Shown: positions 11,762-24,385 of the stretch, one piece after another | Layout of the letters: every line of letters starts with the position of its first letter | Position numbering within the stretch: position 1 is the first letter of the stretch | NCBI GenBank assembly: GCA_026075535.2 | Contig: AP026544.2 | Location: 5,146,001-5,210,000, forward strand | Reading direction: 5' to 3' | DNA: 64,000 nucleotides | Source of the DNA: Tricholoma matsutake | Lineage: Eukaryota > Basidiomycota > Agaricomycetes > Agaricales > Tricholomataceae | The notes under the pieces: model-generated | Seen by the model: the letters and a program-made list of their open reading frames with translations, nothing else | Databases searched by the model: none | Told to the model about the DNA's origin: nothing | Program-made: the position numbers and the translations under genes

Positions 11762-13535
11762 TCAGATATATGGATTATCAGCAATACCATCTCCAGGTAT
11801 ACTAGAAAATGCAAGGTTGTCATAAGAGCTGAAGTCGAGGTCTACGTAATTGATGACGCCGCCAGGCCCAACGGCTTGCGTGTACGTGCCAAAGTGGTCG
11901 AGACCGCTTACGCCAATTTGCTCGTTGGGCTTGTACTCTGTGGCCGAGGTCCAACTCCCCGAGCTCGAGCCACTCGGATTCGTGTTTCCGAGGGAGGCTC
12001 CATGGTACAACGGGGGCACATAGGGCGCGGCGGAGGGCACATCGACAGGCGAGCAGTAGGCTTCGGAACCATCGGCGGAGAAGAAGCGGTATTCGTCGGT
12101 GTTGAGCGCCTCAAACTTGACGGGTGCAGGGTCGACGAATGTTTGTTCGGGGGTTTTGATGGGAAAAGGAGAGGCTTGGTACTCGTCGGAGCCGGAGGAA
12201 GGGGAGTGCTCGACGGACGATTCGGGATGATCAGGTAAATTTGAAGTGTCAATTGTCTAAAGAGGGGGGGGGGGGGGTCAGTGGGTCAGTCGACATCCTT
12301 CAAGTGGAGATGAAGAACGTACGTATTTTGACAAAATTTTATCCAGGGCTTGGTCGAGCAAGGCCCACTCGAATACCTTCAAGTCTTTCTCGATATTCCT
12401 TGGTTTCGGATCTGGGAACTCCATGATGCGCTGGAAAAATTCCTCGAACCCTGGTTTGTGTTTAGAAACAGTGGTCGGGCGGAGGCCCTCCAAGTTGCGC
12501 CTGATGCGGTTCTTCTCCTCGACGGGGAAGTCGCTATTTGTCAGGCGCTCAAGGAGGAATATGATGTCCACAGAAGTGACGAAGCAGCTGTCAGACTCCT
12601 CGCGATATATGCACGATATGACAGAATCGGACTCGCGGTAATCCTCGGGCTTGATGGCCTCAAAAGAGACAGTTAGCCGCCGGCCGTCTTGGACTTTGCT
12701 AAAACGGACGAGACGACGACCGGCGTTGACCTCTGCGGTGCTCCAGCCAACGCAAATATTCTGCAATGGACTGACGAGGTCGAGGATGGGTGTTTGTGCA
12801 TGGAGATTTGAATTGTTTTGTTTGCCGCCCTTTCCAGGGCGCATCAAATGATCGGCTTTAGAGCGACGGTGGAGGGAAACTTCTGGTTTGCCAAAAGGCG
12901 GGGAGGTTGGGGAAGGAGTCGGGAGATATGTTGAGCCACCACGGCGGCGGAAGGAGTGGCCTTCGGTGACGCGAGGACTGGTGTTGACGTGAAGTTTAGG
13001 TTTCTTGACGCTCTCAATGCCTGAAGCAGGTGAGGGACCTGTGTCTTCGCGAGGGGAAGAACCTGAAAGTAGAGGGATTAATAATTAAATAAACGACAAG
13101 GGGATAAAAGTAACCCAAAGACCAATATATGAACTCTCCAAAAGTTAAAGTATCAAGTATAGCATGATCTTCGTTCAAGGCCTGGACAGACAAGAGGACC
13201 TTTGTGGAGGTTGACTGAAGACTATCAAAAGGAGGTGCGATGGCGTCAAGTTGCCAGCTACCGTAAGAAGCAGCATCCTTTATCTCGCGCACAGTAGTGT
13301 GTACGGCTTTATGACCGACGATGAGACGAACAGATAGAGCATCAGAGTAACCTGGATGAAAATGGATGCGAACAGAAATTGGGGTACCAGCTTCGCCTTC
13401 AGCTGGAGTGAAACCAAGGACATGAAAGACACCAGTAGGAGAAATAGAAATGTCAGAAGGTAGACGAGATAAGGAAGGTCGTAAGTTGTCCATGTGAGGA
13501 GAAGAAGGGTCGGAGGAGGAGGAGGAGGAGGACAT
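11762..13535 (-). CDS. medA: Medusa/MedA-type developmental regulator (DUF7082-like)
   Basis: Three exons on the minus strand, 13535-13115, 13062-12323 and 12256-11762, join in frame to about 551 residues. The first exon has a Ser-rich start and a beta-rich domain (GVFHVLGFTPAEGEAGTPI ... LTFGEFIYWSLG). The second holds the strongly conserved block: CVGWSTAEVNAGRRLVRF, DSVISCIYREESDSCFVTSVD, FPVEEKNRIRRNLEG and KPRNIEKDLKVFEW. From memory of the family this block marks the fungal Medusa (MedA/Ren1/Acr1) proteins, which are nuclear regulators of conidiation and development in ascomycetes. The role in a basidiomycete is inferred only. The C-terminal exon is Pro/Ser/Tyr-rich and probably disordered. 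The second intron carries a 14-base C run on the coding strand just upstream of its acceptor. The start is taken at 13535. Confidence 0.78.
12264..12277. repeat. Poly-G tract in an intron (poly-C on coding strand)
   Basis: Fourteen consecutive G on the plus strand lie inside the second intron of the medA-like gene. Read on the coding strand this is a C run forming the polypyrimidine tract before the acceptor CTCTTTAG. Its length is likely to vary between strains. Confidence 0.9.
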
Positions 13536-13822
13536 TGTTGAGAATATAGGAGGAGACAGGGGCTAATTCCATAAATAACAAACTAAAAAGAAAACATGGC
13601 AAAGGGATTCTCGAAGAAAAGAAGTGAATTGAAAGTCGAGTTTAATTCAATCTTAGTTTCTGCCTTATTTGGTTCCTTTTTCCTTATCTGGCAACGGATC
13701 CGCAAGATCGGCTCCTTAATTTGAAAAATGTTTTCCAATGCTTGTGATTATGAATTTGGTCATCAGGTCGTTTTCTTCCGTCATTGCAAGACTCTCATGA
13801 CTAAAAAACTCACTTTCACTTT

Positions 13823-14947
13823 TTAGGGCGCTTCCGCACATCCCACATGCCTCCCTTCCCACTCCCCGCTCTCTTTCCACATCCGTACTACTGGTGGCAC
13901 ATGTCCTTCCATAGAAAGTACCCGCGAACATCCCTTGCAACTATCTACAAATAATCCCTCGTACGAACATAGCAATTTCTGTCTCTTTCCATTTCAGTAT
14001 ACAAATCCTTTTTTTTACGCTTTAACTTCACTCACAATCACACTTTGCACTGATACTCGTGGGTGTGAATGAAGTATGCTTGCCATTTGCTGCGACAGCG
14101 CCTGATACGCTGCATAATCTGACTGCGAGTGGGGCGGTTTCTTGTGCCTTTTTCGTCAATTAAAAAGAAAAACAGTTGACCAATTAACTCAACTCTTTCA
14201 CGTGGAGCAAAAAATGTCACACTTTCACAAACAAGAATGCTGTCCGTCGGAGTGTAAACCAGTGACAGATATCCAATTAGCACGTCGGGTATCCCGAATC
14301 GCAACACTGTCGGCGGGTTAACAAGGAGCGGCGCTACACGTGTCTTTCTCCATAGTTGAAGCTTGCATTTACTGGTGCGGTTAAAATCACGTATGTAATT
14401 CACCAGCTCTTCGGTCCGCAAAGGTTCCGCGTTCATATCCTCCAACGGAAACAGTGACGCACTTTTGCCCTCGTGCGCCACGTACGGCTGAGGTGACTCG
14501 GGTGAAGGAGCTCGCCTGGTTGGTCAAATCTGGCGGATGAATACAAAACTAGGGAGATTCGGTCACCTACCGCCGTTTCCGATTTTCCCGCCGTAGATTA
14601 AAGTTTAGGTCTTTGCTATCTGCTTGGAAGCTATCGCGGGCTGTTCGGAGTGCTTCCTGGATAGGTTCCGACCGGATAACATTTCCTATCTCCTTGACAT
14701 GCTCGAATTCGGTACGGAGAGATGGCTGGCTGTGTGGTGATACTGGCAGTCCATCTGCACTGGTGGATGTGGCTGGCTTCAGCACAAGATAAGGAATCTG
14801 CCGCAGGGATTTCAGACGGCTGTGGAGGTCTATAAGACACTGTATTTGGGCCTGAAGATCTGCCGCCTTGGATGTGGAAGCTGGCGTTGGTCCTGGCTCG
14901 ACCTGCATCATGGAGCGCGGAAGAGGAAACATTGTTATGTAAGCCAT
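13823..14947 (-). CDS. MED27: Mediator complex subunit 27
   Basis: Four minus-strand exons, 14947-14571, 14515-14194, 14140-14036 and 13978-13823, stay in frame and give about 319 residues. Med27 is a tail/middle-interface subunit of Mediator, which links transcription factors to RNA polymerase II. The N-terminal part is helical (LQAQIQCLIDLHSRLKSL). The central part has IPDVLIGYLSLVY and ILVCESVTFFAPRER, joined by splicing to KPPHSQSDYAAYQALSQQ. The last exon has the family's zinc-binding end: LLCSYEGLFVDSCKGCSRVL followed by EGHVPPVVRMW. Without these introns the gene looks like two unrelated short frames, so it is easy to misannotate. The intron at the APRER/KPPH join uses the donor GTTGAG. 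It starts 46 bp from the divergent AsnRS gene. Confidence 0.9.
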
Positions 14948-14993
14948 ATCTTACAACAATAATTCTTTGTCCTAAGTTTAGATACTCCTTCAC
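14948..14993. promoter_or_regulatory. 46-bp divergent spacer between MED27 and AsnRS
   Basis: The start codons of MED27 (minus, 14947) and the asparaginyl-tRNA synthetase (plus, 14994) are separated by only 46 bp of AT-rich sequence. Both core promoters and 5' leaders must overlap each other or lie within the opposite gene. No TATA box is obvious. Shared bidirectional control is inferred from the spacing alone. Confidence 0.6.
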
Positions 14994-16749
14994 ATGATCC
15001 TCCGCCGACTGGTATCTACCCGCACCTCAACTCCTGCTTCCTTCAAGCTTCCTCCGACTATCCGACAGCTCCTTGATCGTACAACTTCTGTAGATCCACA
15101 CACAGTCTCTGTTTCCGGATGGATCAAGTCTGTTCGTAGGCAGAAAAATATAACGTTCGCTGTGCTCACCGATGGGAGTTCTACACAAGGCTTACAGGCT
15201 GTCTTTCTTGGCGGGGCAGAGCATGTGAAGGGGTACGTGATGGTCGTCGTCTCCTAGAAATGTCAGGGCATGTAGTTTCTCATATAGACTTACCAATGGC
15301 GCTGCAGTTCGACTCACAGGAAAACTGGTGCCCTCACCCGGAGCTGGCCAGGACAAAGAATTGCTCGTTGATTTAAGAAAGACTGATACTACCTCAACTT
15401 CTGAGATACACGTTTTGGGAAAGTGTGATCCCGAGGTGCGTGCTTGCTTTTCTTTTTCAACGCTAACAGCTGTATCATGTCCATTCCTTTCCTATTTCAT
15501 TTGTTTGGTTGCTCCCGTCGTCGCTTAGGCTTATCCAATTCAAAAACAAACCCTTTCAAATGAATACCTCCGAGATCATGCCCACCTGCGTGCGCGGACC
15601 GATACTATCGCTGCTATGATTCGTCTACGAGATGCCCTAGTTCGAAAAATCGGTACTCACTTCGAGGTATGTCTTCACTCGTCTCTCTGATGACACAAAT
15701 ATCGACTTTTTACACAGGACCAAGGATTCTGTTATGTGCACACGCCAGTGCTGACAGGTAACGACGCAGAAGGCGCCGGTGAGGCTTTCAAGATAGCGGA
15801 CGTTGCAGCCGAGCATCCTGCCGCCGTAGCTGCAGCTTCCCTACACTCTGTGCCTTCGACGTCAGAAAACCCCTCCGCAGAATTCTTCTCGCGTCCAGCA
15901 TACCTCACAGTGTCACACCAATTGCACTTGGAGGCTTTGGCAACAGCATTATCACGTGTGTATACCTTGTCCCCGTGTTTTAGAGCAGAACCATCTCTGA
16001 CGGGGAGACATCTGGCCGAATTTTGGATGCTGGAGGCAGAGTGGGCTTTTACTGGTGGAGACCCATTACCGCCTGGTGCAAGTCGGGTGGAGGAAGTGTG
16101 CAAATTCGTGGAGGGGTGTCTGCGCGGTGTAATAAGTGGCATCGCTACTGGCCAAGGGAAAATGGGGGTAGAAATGGAGGTTTTGTGGAAAGGCGGAGAT
16201 GAGAAGAAGAGGAAGTCTGTAGAGGCCGCTTTTAGCGCTCTGGAATCGTGGACGAGGATCTCGTACACTGAGGCTGTCAAGCAACTCGAGAGTCACCATG
16301 ACGCTGTCTCGACGGCTGCCAAGTTCAAGTATGAGCCCAAGTGGGGCCGGCCTTTACAAAGCGAGCATGAACGCTGGTTAGCGGAAACGTTGGTCAAAGG
16401 ACCGGTGTTCATCCAAGATTATCCATCGGCGCTCAAACCGTTTTACATGCGTCAGAACGACGATAGTCCGACGGTGGCGTGCTTTGATCTGGTGGTACCA
16501 TATATAGGTGAACTGGTTGGGGGCAGCGTTAGGGAGGAGAGAGCAGAGGTACTAGAAGAGAAGATGCGGTACGGTCTAGGAACGGATTTGGGGGAGTATG
16601 AGTGGTATTTGGATTTAAGACGGTATGGAGGCGCGCCACATGTTGGGTTTGGAATGGGTTTTGAGAGACTCGTTGGATGGGTCGGAGGCATTGAGAATGT
16701 CCGGGAGTGTGTTCCTATGCCTCGATGGGCAGGCAGGATGTTGTTGTGA
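14994..16749 (+). CDS. Asparaginyl-tRNA synthetase, mitochondrial type
   Basis: This enzyme charges tRNA-Asn with asparagine using ATP. Four exons, 14994-15232, 15288-15435, 15529-15666 and 15718-16749, join in frame to about 518 residues. The start (MILRRLVSTRTSTP) is rich in Arg, Ser and Thr and lacks acidic residues, as expected of a mitochondrial presequence. An OB-fold anticodon-binding domain follows (VSVSGWIKSVRRQKNITFAV). The class II catalytic core has motif 2 as CFRAEPSLTGRHLAEFWMLE, where HLAEF distinguishes AsnRS from AspRS, and motif 3 as GFGMGFERLVGWV near the end. Length fits mitochondrial AsnRS. It is transcribed away from MED27 and converges on the Kap95 gene. Confidence 0.92.
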
Positions 16750-17368
16750 GGTAACACTTGTTACATTCAGACCTCAGGGAGTTCTTCGAGCTCGCAGCAT
16801 ACTTGAAAAACCGTAAACTGCAGACATAATGCAAACCTCTGTATGTGCGGTAGTTTACATTGATGAAACCTGTATGATTTAGACATACTGTCAAGTTCGA
16901 TAAATGATTGTGCATTGTTTGGGTAGTAGTCTATGTTATTACAACTATATTGTGGATGACGAATTTGCATGCCAGCTACGAACCTTGGGAGAAAGCATTG
17001 ATATGTATCACACATCATGAAAAAGAACATACACAACATGAGAAAGAAACAGTAATCAGGATTTTGGACAGCGCAGCAAACGATACAGGGGATATGGTTG
17101 CGGTGGACAGTACGTAGAACCAATAGGAAAGAGGATGACAACGTTATCATGAGTGATAGACGGTGATGTATGGCGAGATATTGTAGAGTAGAAGAACCGT
17201 CTTCTAGGACATGCAAATCGTAATTGTATAAAGTGCCTCCTTCAGATGGCGAGTGACAGAGAATGAGATGCGTAGATTGCATGCAAATGGTGAGAGTGAA
17301 AAACTATGAACAAAAGACCGTGGAAGAGAACGAGAATCAGAAGAAAAAGAAAAAGGTCCGACGAACAT
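16750..17368. other. Convergent intergenic spacer, no gene seen
   Basis: This 619-bp AT-rich stretch lies between the 3' ends of the AsnRS and Kap95 genes and should contain both 3' untranslated regions. Open frames on either strand lack recognisable motifs. Poly(A) signals were not assigned with confidence. Confidence 0.6.
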
Positions 17369-20300
17369 CTATTGCGTAGCTGCCTTGACCGCCTAATAGA
17401 GTGATCGTCAAGCTATATTTTATTGGACTAGAGAGGAAAGGGGAGACGCACGTCTCGAGCCCAACGCATAATCTTCTTCGTTTCAGCAGGCATTCGATGC
17501 TTAGATCGCAACTCGTTAGCAACCCAGTTCGCGAGTAGCAGTTGCTTGATCTCTCCGTTAGGGAAACAATCAGCCAGGTCACCAAGGAGACCAAATGATA
17601 GCCTCATCAACGAATCCATCCTCTCTTCATCGGCGAGGCACCGGTGGATCAGCTCCAAGATGCTTTGCGAATGTGGGAGGAGCAACCCGACTGAAAATTG
17701 TCAGTCCACACCTTGTGAGATGAGGATGGAGCACTCTCACCCTGGGGTGTTTTCTTCAGACCAGTGACGATGCCAATGTACGCCTCGAGGATGCCCTCGC
17801 GCAGCTGCCCAACGTAGTCAACCAGATCGTAATCAAGCTGAAAAGAAATTAAGGTTAATACCCCTGACAACGATATTGAAATAGGGGCTCACGGGATTGG
17901 GTTCCACTTGACCTGCTTGACTAAGCACGCTCATAGTCGTATTCAGATAAGGCTCAAATGCTGGACCAATGGCAAGCCCAATATCTCCAAAGCAGGACAG
18001 AATTGAAATTTTGACGTTGCGGTTCAACACGTCACTCTGCAAATTCTCAACCAAGATGGTCATGAAGTCGTTAGCATATTGAGCACTCTGGGCTCCAAGG
18101 GCGCGAGAAATATCGCCGATAATGCCGACTGCGACTGTGCACAGTTGAGTATCCTCGTGAGCTTTGAGCGCAGGGAAGAGGAATTGCAAGAAGGCTTGGA
18201 TGTACGGAGCAAAGTTAGACTCGAGCGCTATTTGAAAATGAGCTTAGAAAGGGTTTATGACAAACATAACAAGGAATTCTGACCAGAAGCTAATGAGCCA
18301 ACAACGAGGAAAGCGTCTTCGAGGACTGTTGAAGTCTTGCCGGCCGCTTGGATAAGCTGGAGTAAAAGTGTCATGATGCGATCTGCCAGCGGTTGGATGC
18401 CAGCGCTGAGCTTGCGTATCACACACTAACAGAAAAGCGGTTTGAGAAACAAAATTGCAATGGTTAATAATATCCTCACGATGACAACGCCACAGAAGTT
18501 ACTCTGCAGCTCGTTCCAGTTATTCCGGTCATCGACACCGAGAATCTGGTTCTGCAGTTAATATCAGTCATGAGGCAAGCACCGTGACAGGCGCAATTAC
18601 ATACCTGCATTCCCAAAAGCTGTTCCATGCGTTGCAGGATAGTGACGACTGTGTTTTGGACTACTGGGATGGCGTCGATTGTCGCATGGGTTAGATATGA
18701 GGTGATGGCCTCGTATGCTGCCGTTCTAAAGTTTGCCTCATTGCCAGTACTGAAAAAAATAAAAGACAAGCTATGAGTTCACACCCAACAACAGTCATCC
18801 AAGTACCCACGTTTCCGTGACGCGTAAAAGCGCCTGGATTACGCCATCATAGTATGGCGACAATGGGCTGGATTGGCCGGGATTATTAGGCTCTGTCACT
18901 TCCTCATAGTACAACCCTAATTGATCGGAAAGATTCATCAGCGCCCAACAGCAGTTCGCTACAATCCGCGGGCTGTCCTGTAAGCCATTCACTAGTGCAG
19001 AGATGAGGGAATGCAGGTGCACATCAGGCTTGATACATGGGATCAGAAGATCACAAATCCTGCCTAGCGTCCACGCAGTGGTGTCCTTCACGTGAACATT
19101 GGTGTCATTCATCATGTCGATGAGCAGGGGCAGTGCTTGATTGACGAGGGGTGTGAGAACGGATGGATCTGGTCCTTCAAGGATCGACCCGAACGTCATT
19201 ACGGCAGCTTCGCGTTGATGCCAGTCACCGGCCTTGATGTGGGCTTCGATGAATGGTATCACGGCAGGCACGATCGAATCCTGGACAGCGCCTGCTAGGA
19301 GTGCAAGGCAGGTTCCGGCAGCCATCGAGACATTCCACTCATCGTCATCTGCGTCTTCTTCCTGCTTAGTGAGTAGGAGAAGCAATACAGGGATAATTTC
19401 AGGGAGGGCGATCTTGGCAAAATGCTTGGACTCTGTTTCAGGACTTTCACCGTAATCTGCAGCCTGGTACGAGTGTCAGTCTGAAGAGACGGTGAACATT
19501 GACCAAGTATATTACCTCTTGAGCTTCAATGGCTAGGTCAACCTCTTCTTCACATACCGTTGACCAGAATTCGACAGCTTGGAGTGCAACTCTCTCATCG
19601 GCATGTTTCATGCCCACGACCGTCAACTAAAAGATATGGTAAATTAAAATCGCGTGTATGAAAGAGTACATACCCCGAACAATGCTTGTTCCATGTACAA
19701 TGACATTTTGTCGTAATAGAGACCCATAATTCGCACCAAACACTCAAACGCACCCACTTGGACAGATACAGATGCATTCTGAGTGGCTTCGCAAACAACC
19801 TGCATGATGTAATTTCGCTCTCCCTGCACGGATTTGTTAGATCACGGATCAAAAAGATAAGGAAAAAACACACCTCCCGCTCGAAATTTTCACGTACGAA
19901 CTCCAGCGAGTTGTACAATGCATGGATTGCAGCCAGTTGGACCTCAGCTGAGGGCTCTTCCTTGCGTGCGCCGTGGATGACGGCAGTAAGAATCTCATTA
20001 GAGCGCAGGCTGAGAATCTCAGGTTTCTGGAACAACATCGCATCAGCATTATTTTTCGATATCATCAACATGCACGTACTATTGTTTCACAGATGAATCC
20101 AATTGTCTGGAGAGTGGCGATTTTCAAATTTGTATTTGCCTGGTTGTTGACGAAACCTAGGAGAATCTCGATTAAGTCAGGCCACTGTCCCTGGGGAAGT
20201 TCTACTGCAGCAATGGCGGCGACGACCTGTGAAGCAAAATTGCCGGCCTTCTGTGACTGGGAACCAAGTGTCATCAAGGCATCTTGCTTGATCTTGGCTT

Positions 20301-20748
20301 TCCGTTCCGTATCCAGATTGAGCCACCTCGCAGAGTATTCGGTCTGACGTGAGCTCTCCTGTGGTACAAGGAGATAAAGGTAAGATGGGAGGAATGAGTT
20401 TAACATAACAGGAAGGTGCGTACACGAGCCGACAAAGCATTCTTCAAAGCAAGACCAGCGGCATTTCGTACATGTAACTGGGAGCTTTCATTAACGAGAA
20501 CCGATGAAAGCATAAGCATGTATTCGGGCTATAACATGATGAGACAGATGAAAATGGATGGATGAGGAGGAAAGGACGAACATAGTTTTCCCGAGAAGCA
20601 ATGTCAAGCTTTTCAGTCGCATCTTGGCGCGTATTCGCATCTAAAAGAAGATAAAAGAGGATTGTTGGGACAGAGAGATATAGGATACGCGCTCATGATG
20701 TGACATACCAGCAGATAGGGTATTGGCGAGGAGGTCCGTCGCATTCAT
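17369..20748 (-). CDS. KAP95: Importin subunit beta-1 (Kap95)
   Basis: Importin beta carries importin alpha and its nuclear-localisation-signal cargo through the nuclear pore and releases it on binding Ran-GTP. The minus-strand gene has about fifteen exons. The first is 20748-20709 ([13 protein letters not shown]). Later ones include about 20529-20427, 20359-20080, 20025-19874, 19828-19674, 19464-18811 and 18229-17893, and the last, of only 24 bp (AVKAATQ), is 17392-17369. The protein is about 860 residues of HEAT repeats. Diagnostic segments are [29 protein letters not shown], the acidic-loop [34 protein letters not shown] and [14 protein letters not shown]. The tiny terminal exon is typical of what gene finders miss. 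It diverges from LSm7 across 316 bp. Confidence 0.94.
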
Positions 20749-21064
20749 TGTTGATAGAAAGATGAATGTTAAAGAAGACTGAATTAGTCGGAAGGACAAC
20801 TGCGTAGAAAAACAGACAGTCTAATCGTTTCTGAGGATATCCTCTGTGAGGGTTATGAGAGAACGAGGGAAGGAAGGACAGTGGTGATGGGGTTTTGAGC
20901 CAAATCTCGGCGCGGCTGAAGTTCAATTTCATACACGCCTTCACCAACAAAAAAAATAAATACGAGTCATTTGACCTTTGCGTTGCCGACACTACTATTG
21001 CTACACTACCAGCTTAACATCGATATTTGGAAGCCCCTTAACTTAAAGCTTACACCACCATATC
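20749..21064. promoter_or_regulatory. Divergent spacer between KAP95 and LSM7
   Basis: The two start codons are 316 bp apart on opposite strands, so this stretch must hold both promoters and leaders. It is moderately AT-rich with an A run at about 20949-20955. I did not recognise specific factor sites. Confidence 0.5.
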
Positions 21065-21585
21065 ATGGCAGATCGGGTAAGTATCATGCCCACCCTCCCC
21101 CATTTTACATATCAACTGAAAGACTAGGGTCGCGGTGCAGCTCGAGGTGCGCGAGGCGCTGGGAGCTTCAAAAGCCGTGGGCCTCAGGGAACTCAGCCGA
21201 CAATGGACAAACCAAAACGCGAGGCGATTCTTGATCTCTCAAAATACGTGAACGAGCGTATCCGGGTCAAATTTACTGGCGGACGCGAAGGTGTGTATCT
21301 GCACCCCAATGTATATCGCGATTACATTGATCAAGTTGGTTCACAGTAAATGGAATCCTCAAAGGTTACGACCAGCTGTTGAATCTTGTGCTTGATGAGG
21401 TCGAGGAGGGCATTCAAGGTGAGACTTCTCGGTTAGTCTTGGATAGGAGTTCATGTTCCGAGTCAGAGCCTGAGCCCCATACACGGTTATTAGGCTTGGT
21501 CGTTCTGCGCGGTCCTACAATAACGCTTGTCAGTCCTGTTGATGGGTCAGAGGAAATAGCCAACCCTTTCAATACTCAGGAATAA
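21065..21585 (+). CDS. LSM7: U6 snRNA-associated Sm-like protein LSm7
   Basis: LSm7 is one of seven ring subunits of LSm1-7 (cytoplasmic mRNA decapping) and LSm2-8 (U6 snRNA stability). Four exons, 21065-21076, 21128-21290, 21347-21418 and 21467-21585, join in frame to about 121 residues. The first exon is only twelve bases (MADR). After an Arg/Gly/Ala-rich N terminus comes the Sm1 motif (LDLSKYVNERIRVKFTGG, then EVNGILKGYDQLLNLVLDE), and the Sm2 motif reads LGLVVLRGPTITLVSP. The C-terminal IANPF is typical of LSm7. The basic RG-rich N-terminal extension is somewhat longer than usual. Confidence 0.93.
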
Positions 21586-24385
21586 CAATCTGAACACGTA
21601 TATTTTGACACCCATGTTTTTTTACTTGACTGCCAGCCCACCCAATCACAATGAAAACACAGATCAATTTGAAATGAAGGTATCCCAGGCAAGGTCGCTT
21701 CAGAACTCTGTCCTAGGATATAGAATTTCTAGCTCACGTTCTTGCCTGACTATACCAGAAGTAGTTCTCGGGGTCCAATGTGGCGATATTCACCCTGGCG
21801 AACATGGTCAGAGTCTTTCGCTCTCGCCGCTTCGTTGCTGGCAGGATAGGTCGTTACGTGCAACTAGCTTGAGTTGCTTCCAGACTTGGATCGCGTCCCT
21901 GAAGTTCTGAACTACCGTACTGCTGAAATGCATGCAAGCTGTCGGTCAGATTCAGAATGAATATCTAGGGGATGAGGAAAGATCCCGCGGCGGCAGGCTT
22001 GACCCCAAATCTCCAGTCATAGTGGCCAACAATTGCGGTTAAGTTCGGGATCAAATGCAAAAATTCGAATATCACACTCCACTATAGGCGTCGAGCGCCG
22101 AGATCAGTTGAGTACTCGGAGAACTGACATGTCTGAATATCTGCTTGATTAACTCTTGTTGAGAAGCTCTGCGTTGCAGTATACCGTATAGGTAGAATTC
22201 CGAGGCCTTGCATGCACAATATAATAGCTCGTTGACACGACATAGTAGCCCGCTGCTTTTCATGGTGCAAATTTATAACGAGGGAACTGCCGGGCCAGTC
22301 AGCACATTGACAGCGAACAAAATTTACATCATGGTATAGAACCAAGTTCTTACTAAGTAGTTTCCTGTAGGCAGATCAAAAGCGAAGGAAGGCAATCATA
22401 GACCTGTGCTCATACAGTACTGTTTGTTCATAATGGTAAAGTAACAGGAGACCACTATGTACACAGTGGAAACATGGTAAACCAACTCTGGTTTCATAGA
22501 GTATTTGTTCTCCACTGTGCAGAGAAAACATTCTGTGGAAACTCTTATGTTCCCTTTATGTTCCTCAAAAACCTGGGCCCATTGAAAAATCATAAAGGGT
22601 TTGCTGACAATGCCATCAATCATGTACGCAGGATCCGGAAGCAAAGACTATATCAGATTATCATGTACCTACAATGTTTTCGATGGCAACACAAACGTCG
22701 CCCCCGGTGTAAAACTATGATTCAAAAATACAGTTCCTTCGAAGAAATCTAAGTAGTAGTATTCAAAATAGCTTCACGTCAAAGCATTGACGGTGAGTCG
22801 TTCGACTGCTGCCACTTCAGTACTCAGTCGTTGTCCGTCGTTTGATCATAACCGCCCTTCGTACTAGGTTCTTGCATTGTCGTTCCTGGGACATAATCAC
22901 GTTCTACACTACTTTGCAACTGCATGTGGCTCGGTAGTGTATAATGATGTTGAGAGAAGATTGGGACATTCCTTTAACGTTACGCCTTACCTACTCTAGC
23001 AGACTCTAGCCTACTCTTCACTTCCCAATGAGGCGCCCATCTGATTGCCGTCTCTTTGTTTTTTCATATTTTCAGGCCACCTCCGGCAGCCTAACCATTT
23101 TTAGAGTAGAGGTCGCAGTGTCACCGTGCCTGACCTCGATGTGCCTTAGTGGTGAAGATGAACAGGCACCTGCTGTATGAAGGCCTGACAGACTCTGACA
23201 GAATTGCAGACGCGCGGCAATCATTATATGACGACCTGGGCGTGCCAAATAGTATTAAGGCGGATGAACAGTTACTGTTGTCAAGCGGTTCAGATGGCTC
23301 ATTGTCAATTGACGAAGCGAAAGCTACTCCTGCATGTACATAGCTTTGATCAATCTCGATGCGGCCATTTGAAGATGTGCGAAGAAAGCGGACGGATCTT
23401 GTCCACAACCTGCAGGGGTGGCGGAACAGGAAAATCCGACATCCATTCACCTTTTTTTTCACAACTACTTACGTCTGACATTTACCAGTAGAACTAGATT
23501 CAGCCTAAGACGAAGCAAAAAAAACACTTTGTCTGAGTGCAATCTGAGTGACCTGAAACCAGGGGTAACGACCCGGAAGTACCAGATAAGCGCAAACGCT
23601 ATAGAAATGGCATCGAAGCGGTTGCAGAAAGTTACATTGGCAGTCATTGACTCATTACTGATCGTTCGGGGTTTCGAGCGTGTTTGCCATTGTTTACCTA
23701 AGGCCTCTAGGGTTACTTTAGCAGTAGATCGACTGTCATCGATGTCATCGATCATCTACATCATTGTTGTCTGACTGCGGGAGACTAGACTTGTTCTGAA
23801 ATTTCGAATATCTCCATCACATCACGACGTCGACAGATCACACCACCAGCACGACAACGACGAACCCCACGCTCCTACCCTAATTATCTCTCATTGGTGC
23901 TTCTGCGGTACTTCATATGGCTAATCAAGTAGTACTCGATTCTGCCTCTTGCAAGTTGCTGCATTGGAACGACTTTCAGGAGTCTCACAACGACACGAAC
24001 CCCAAGTGCACCGCAGCTTTTAGTGACCATTAAAACTCGCCAGCAACTTGAACTAAGCACCCGCCCCTTCTGTAACATGGTTCCCGCGTCATCTTCTGCA
24101 CTGTGCCCGGTTATGCCGAAGACTTGTTTCACTGGCATCGATATCCATTGTTGCGTATGATATTCCTAACCCAAACACGTATACATGCAGCCTGCGTCTT
24201 TGCACACCTCGTTCTAACGATCCATAGAACTTAGGATGACATACGCAATCGATTCATAAAACTTGCATACTTGTTTTGAAGAAACTTCCATTCATATAGT
24301 TATGATTGTAACGTTACATATAAGTAAGAGGGACGTAATGAAAACGCCACGTAGAGGAGAAAAGCTTCCACGAGTCGCATTCCGA
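21586..24385. other. Long intergenic region, no gene recognised
   Basis: About 2.8 kb between LSm7 and the GH3 gene. It holds only short open frames without motifs on both strands. I see no transposon ends, long repeats or RNA genes. A diffuse remnant of an old element cannot be excluded. Confidence 0.55.

Noticed and set aside
21586..24385. Possible gene or transposon in the long gap after LSm7
   Set aside because: No frame above about 120 residues with motifs, no splice-joined model and no terminal repeats could be supported.
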